A program made the position numbers and the translations under genes. From positions 386,903,039 to 386,967,038 of the forward strand of contig CM046879.1 in assembly GCA_025667525.1 (NCBI GenBank): DNA of 64,000 nucleotides. Reading direction: 5' to 3'. Each line of letters opens with the position of its first letter. The stretch's first letter is position 1. Shown here in pieces: positions 59,801-64,000 of this stretch. The notes under the pieces were generated by a model. It made no database searches. It was not told the DNA's origin and was given only the letters and a program-made list of their open reading frames with translations. Source of the DNA: Glebionis coronaria. Lineage: Eukaryota; Streptophyta; Magnoliopsida; Asterales; Asteraceae.

Positions 59801-61383
59801 GCCATCCCATGGCTCCTTTTAAACTGCTTTGTATGTTTAATACTTTGAAGTGAAATGACTGCTTGTGCTTGCTTGTGGACGCAAAAGAACTGAATTCTGT
59901 GAACACTCAGTGAACTTCGTTTATGATTAGCCTAAGTAGTGTTATCCATAGTCCCCACCATCGTGAATCGTTAATTACTCTGCTGGAGTAAGCTCTTATG
60001 TGATGGATAGATCTATTGGGGCTTGACAACCTCCACTCGGGCATTCTGACGCCGGACGGGTATATATCATTTGTGTGAACTCGGGTAGTCTTGGCTAGAC
60101 TCCCACTTGGGGCAACTTATATGTACATTGTGGTGTACGTACTGGATCATTAGCTTCGATATCATGAGCTTAGCGCTATCATAAACACTGAAACACCCGA
60201 TTTATCCTACACTTGGAACTATATCTCCTATAGTTGCCTTGGGTACTTGAACTGAACTTTTGCGGTCCATCTTGCTATGAATCTTGAATGTGAATCCTGA
60301 CTTTGATCTTGCTATGAATCTCCAATGTGAATCTTGACTTTGATCTTGCTATGAATATTGATATGAATCTTGACTACGATCAAGTAGTGATCTGATATGA
60401 ATCTTAACCGCGATATTGATATGAATCTTGACTGCGATCATGTATTGGTCCGATATGAATTTTAACTGTGGTATCGACATGAATCTTGACTATAGTAATG
60501 AAATGCTCTTGACAAGAATTTATTATGTAGTTTTGACATGATTCCTGCATGAGATGTGATAGGATTGATATAATCCTTAGGTGTGGTATTGACGTGATTC
60601 ATGCATGTGGTTTCTATATGACACTTATATGATGGTTTGAATTGATGTTTACATGCTGGTTTGATATGGTTCTCGTGTGCTAGTTTGACATGATGTTTAT
60701 ATGCCGGTCTGATATGATTCTTGTGTGCTAGTTGACATGATGTTTATATGTTGGTCTGTTATGATATTTGTATCCTAGCTTGATATGATACTCATATGCT
60801 GGCTTGATATGATACTTATATGCTGGTTTGGTATGATGCTCATATGCTTATTGCTATAGTTCTAATATGTGATCTCGATTGTGATACTGACATGAACCGA
60901 GAATATGACATTGTTATGTATATTGACCGTGACTACTGAATTGAACTCGGGTGTGAATGAGTTCATGAACCTAAAAACTGAACTGAAATGAACTGTGAGT
61001 ATGAACTACAACTTGTGTATGAACTGAAGTTTTGTGCTAACTGTTATGCTATTTCTAAACTATGATTTATGACCAAACTGTGTTGTAATGTCTCTTTATT
61101 GTGAACTCTGGTTTCCCGAACATTTTTGCGACACTACTTATAGTAGTTGTCCTTGTAAACTTTTAAAGTGTCTTAAACATTTTAATAAAACTTATGAACT
61201 CGCCAACCTTTGTGTTGACACTTTTAAGCATGTATTCTCAGGTACTTGACTGAATGATTATTTGGAGTCAACATTGTGATATTTGGCATAGAGGTCATTC
61301 TCTCGGATCAAGACTCGGATAATCATGACGTAACAGGCCCCAATACTTGTGGGCTTCCGCTGGGCCAATTTGGGGGTGTTACA
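56836..61383 (+). mobile_element. Element D 3' LTR
   Basis: 4,548 bp, uninterrupted. It preserves the empty site of the Athila insertion near 57621-57625. TATATAAATA lies at 57409-57418. Confidence 0.9.
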
Positions 61384-61388
61384 ATATA
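61384..61388 (+). repeat. Right target-site duplication of element D (ATATA)
   Basis: Matches 38877-38881. Confidence 0.88.
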
Positions 61389-64000
61389 AATCTTTATCAA
61401 AAATCATAATATTGACTTTCACCTTCAAAATCATTATACGAACCATTGTCGTTAAAAACATCATACAATACGTTTTATAACGTTGTATAGAGTTGGATAA
61501 AAATCGTTATATGAATATGGTTATGTAAAACCAAAACACGAACATAATATCAATAATAAGACCCCATATTGCTAGTCAGGAAATATATCGTAATTCGGTG
61601 CGTATAGCAGTATTTCGTTAATTGGATTATTTTAAGCCGCATGAAATTGTTACCTTACTACAACAAACAACGGGTAGGTAGCCCGAAACTCAATTTTCCC
61701 ATCTAAATTAGCGTGTCGTCACAATAATCACGCTTGTGTAAATCTTCTCATACATAAATTCGCTTGCCAATCAATGTGGCACGACGGGGATCAACCGTCA
61801 CGGCGCGAACTGGGGTGATCGTCCCCGAATAGTACTCTTATATGCATAAGCGTCTACCAGATCCCGGTAGTTCACAATTCATTCTAATGGGACTTTTAGT
61901 GACATAACCTAACTTTAATAATCCATTTCATTTCATCTATCGGGTCATATAATCATTCATCGGGTCATACAATCATTCGGGTCCAAATCAATAAACAAAT
62001 AATCGGGACAAATGGTGTCCTATTTTATGAAAACTAACATGTTATCTCCCTCGCGGGTTTATAAAACATTTCATAAAAACATTTAAAAGAGTGCGAGGCT
62101 ATGAACTCACATTGATGTGGGAAAGCAGGTTATCGGCAATTTGGATGTACGGTACGTGCTTCAATCACGGAAACCTAGACAAATAATACTCGTCTTAGAC
62201 TCTTGTCCAATAACTTTATAAACATAACAATTATGTATACATATGATGATGATAAAGTGGGATTGTACATTTTTACTCATTCATTATAGTGTTTATGTGT
62301 TGGTAATATTTTTATACTAGTTTTACTAGTTTTACTTGTTTACATGTTTTAGGCCCAATAAGCCTATTACAAGCCCAATACTTTATATTAGTCCATTTTA
62401 CACCTTTATTATCAGTATTATACTTTTCATGTTGGGCCCAAGTGGGTTAAACCTAATAAGTAAATTTATAAGTGTTTAGACCATTTAGTTGGATTATTAG
62501 TCCAATAATGCTAACTTAGCCCGTTAATGTCCATATGTTATATAGTTCGGGTTTTATCGGTTTTACTTATAATATGTACTTATATATCAGTATATGAGTT
62601 ATAAAAAGTTTACATTAGACGGGTCCGACCGTCTAAGTTTTTTTTTACAAAAACGTTAATCTTTCGGTTTTAGCCGAAAAGACGTTAAACTTAGTATAGA
62701 GTTTTATAACTTGGAAAAACATGTATACTTGTAATTTATATAACATGTCCTATTTTAATATCAATGTATATATATACCTCTTTATATATAATTATTATCA
62801 ACTAGTGGGTTTTATATATGTATATTTTATAAATACAAAATTTTGAGTGCTTACTATTTATTTTATCAAATCTGTCCTAAATTTTCAATCCACTAAAATG
62901 TCCATATCTAGAGTTCTATATGGAGATATGACCTCAAGTTTTTATCACAGAAACTACATGTTATGTGCTTCATTTTATTCCTAGCTACTGATGAATCAAC
63001 CTCTAAATATTGTAATAAATTCGTCCAAAACAGTGTAGGCAGATTTGCACTCTAAACTTGTTTTGATCATATCTCACTCATTTTGATGATTCCCTTGCAT
63101 GGCCAACTCTCACATGTGTATGACATCTTATACTTACTGTAAATTGAATACACAATGCAATTTTATCAATTTATAACTTGGTTACTTACTGTTTTTATAC
63201 AGCCATCATTTTAAGCAAGATTTTAACCATTTTACATGTGGTTTTCCATCTTTTTAACCATATTTACCAACACCAAATCCCCACATAATATTTTTATCAT
63301 CATTCATCATCATATACATATACATAAATAAAGAAAATACAAGATTACATAATAAATATAACAAAATGATAGGAAGAACAATCACTATACCACCATTAGT
63401 GATGAAAAGATGAGGTTTTTGATGAACAAGACTTGGTTCTTGTTATCAAATCTTCAACTTTAGCAAGGAAACTTCTTGGGTCCTTTGGATAGATGAACAC
63501 CTCCATGAATTCAGCCCTTTAACCTCATGAAAACTCCTTTTCATAGGTTAAGATCACCTCCAATCTTCATATCTTCAAAGGTTCTTCAACATATGTGTGA
63601 ATAACACATGATATTGTGGTTAATTTAAGATCAAATGGTGGTGTTGTGGTGAATATGGGATGGCCAAATGGCTAGAGAGAGAGAGTTTTTGTGGTTTTGC
63701 ATGGATGAAAATGGAGAAATGGTTTAGGTTGAAGTGGTTTGATGATTTTGGTGTAAGTTTAGCTTACTTTGTAAGCTTAGCTAAGAAGTGTAACTTGTTA
63801 GTTATATCTTGACACCTCACTTGTTTTTGTGGCTTATTATGGCCGGTTATAGTGGGAGTGGGACAAGTGTCCCACTTGTCTCATCTCCACTAATTTACGG
63901 GTAGTCCTCGATTCTAGTTTCCTTGATTTACGTGCTCTCGGGTCGTTTTACGAAAAATGTTTTTATAAATTATGAATCAAAGGAACAAAACGAATCTAAT
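61389..64000 (-). mobile_element. Element C 5' LTR, second segment (runs off the window)
   Basis: Continues the C LTR from ATCTTTATC onward, parallel to 29922-32550. About 390 bp should remain beyond the window, followed by AGATG if the insertion is intact. Confidence 0.85.

Larger units (their letters stand above)
38882..61383 (+). mobile_element. Element D: gypsy-like LTR element without coding capacity (interrupted by Athila)
   Basis: Two LTRs of about 4.55 kb (TGTAACACCAGAG...GGGGTGTTACA), an initiator-Met primer site and only 2.5 kb of internal DNA with no coding domain: the structure of a large retrotransposon derivative. The net length without the Athila element is about 11.6 kb. LTR ends, primer-site context (GTTATAGAGAAC) and pre-PPT hairpin are of the same type as in A, B and C, so the partner enzymes are probably from a Tekay/Del-like element. 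The LTRs differ by scattered substitutions and a 25-bp duplication at 51856-51905. Confidence 0.85.

Overview
This window is repetitive plant nuclear DNA. I see no host protein gene, rRNA, tRNA or CRISPR array. What can be explained is LTR retrotransposons nested inside one another, plus a partial tandem duplication of one composite. The copia Gag-like pieces (3994-4419, 28103-29503) and the Ty3/gypsy gag relic (21195-21720) resemble, from memory, proteins annotated in large numbers in Asteraceae genomes of the Tanacetum/Artemisia/Chrysanthemum group. That taxonomic call is an inference.

Layout from outside in. (1) Element A is a decayed plus-strand Ty3/gypsy element: 5' LTR end 1-1031, leader 1032-2506, gag/pol relics 21195-23766, 3' LTR 23762-25597. 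(2) A copia element (2507-21159, direct repeats AAGTT) sits in A. Just after A's 3' LTR a second piece of A (25598-25721) carries the same copia insertion at the same site (25722 onward), so the A+copia composite was duplicated after the copia insertion. (3) Two minus-strand gypsy elements of one non-autonomous family, B (7038-19569, TSD TGGTG) and C (29504 to past the window end), are inserted in the two copia copies. (4) Element D (38882-61383, TSD ATATA), a gypsy-like element with 4.5 kb LTRs and no coding capacity, sits in the 5' LTR of C. (5) An Athila-type element (39672-50538, TSD CGCTA) with LTRs identical wherever compared sits in the 5' LTR of D. The deepest stack is five layers: A > copia > C > D > Athila.

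Only the Athila element has a long open reading frame (1,776 codons: Gag, protease, RT, RNase H, integrase), and a frameshift separates the integrase C-terminal tail. B and C carry the same decayed pol with shared inactivating changes although their LTRs are young, so enzymes from elsewhere probably moved them. D has no coding region and the copia copies show no pol.

The most unusual content is non-coding: (a) a hairpin with diverged but paired stems and a GGA loop exactly 18 nt from the 3' LTR in A, B, C and D; (b) five hairpins in the D internal region with a shared GGGACG-type loop; (c) a roughly 150-bp tandem repeat in the copia element in which each unit can form three hairpins; (d) an inverted repeat around CTTCCGCTG closing the LTRs of A, B, C and D; (e) a copia LTR containing a second copy of its own polypurine tract and LTR head.
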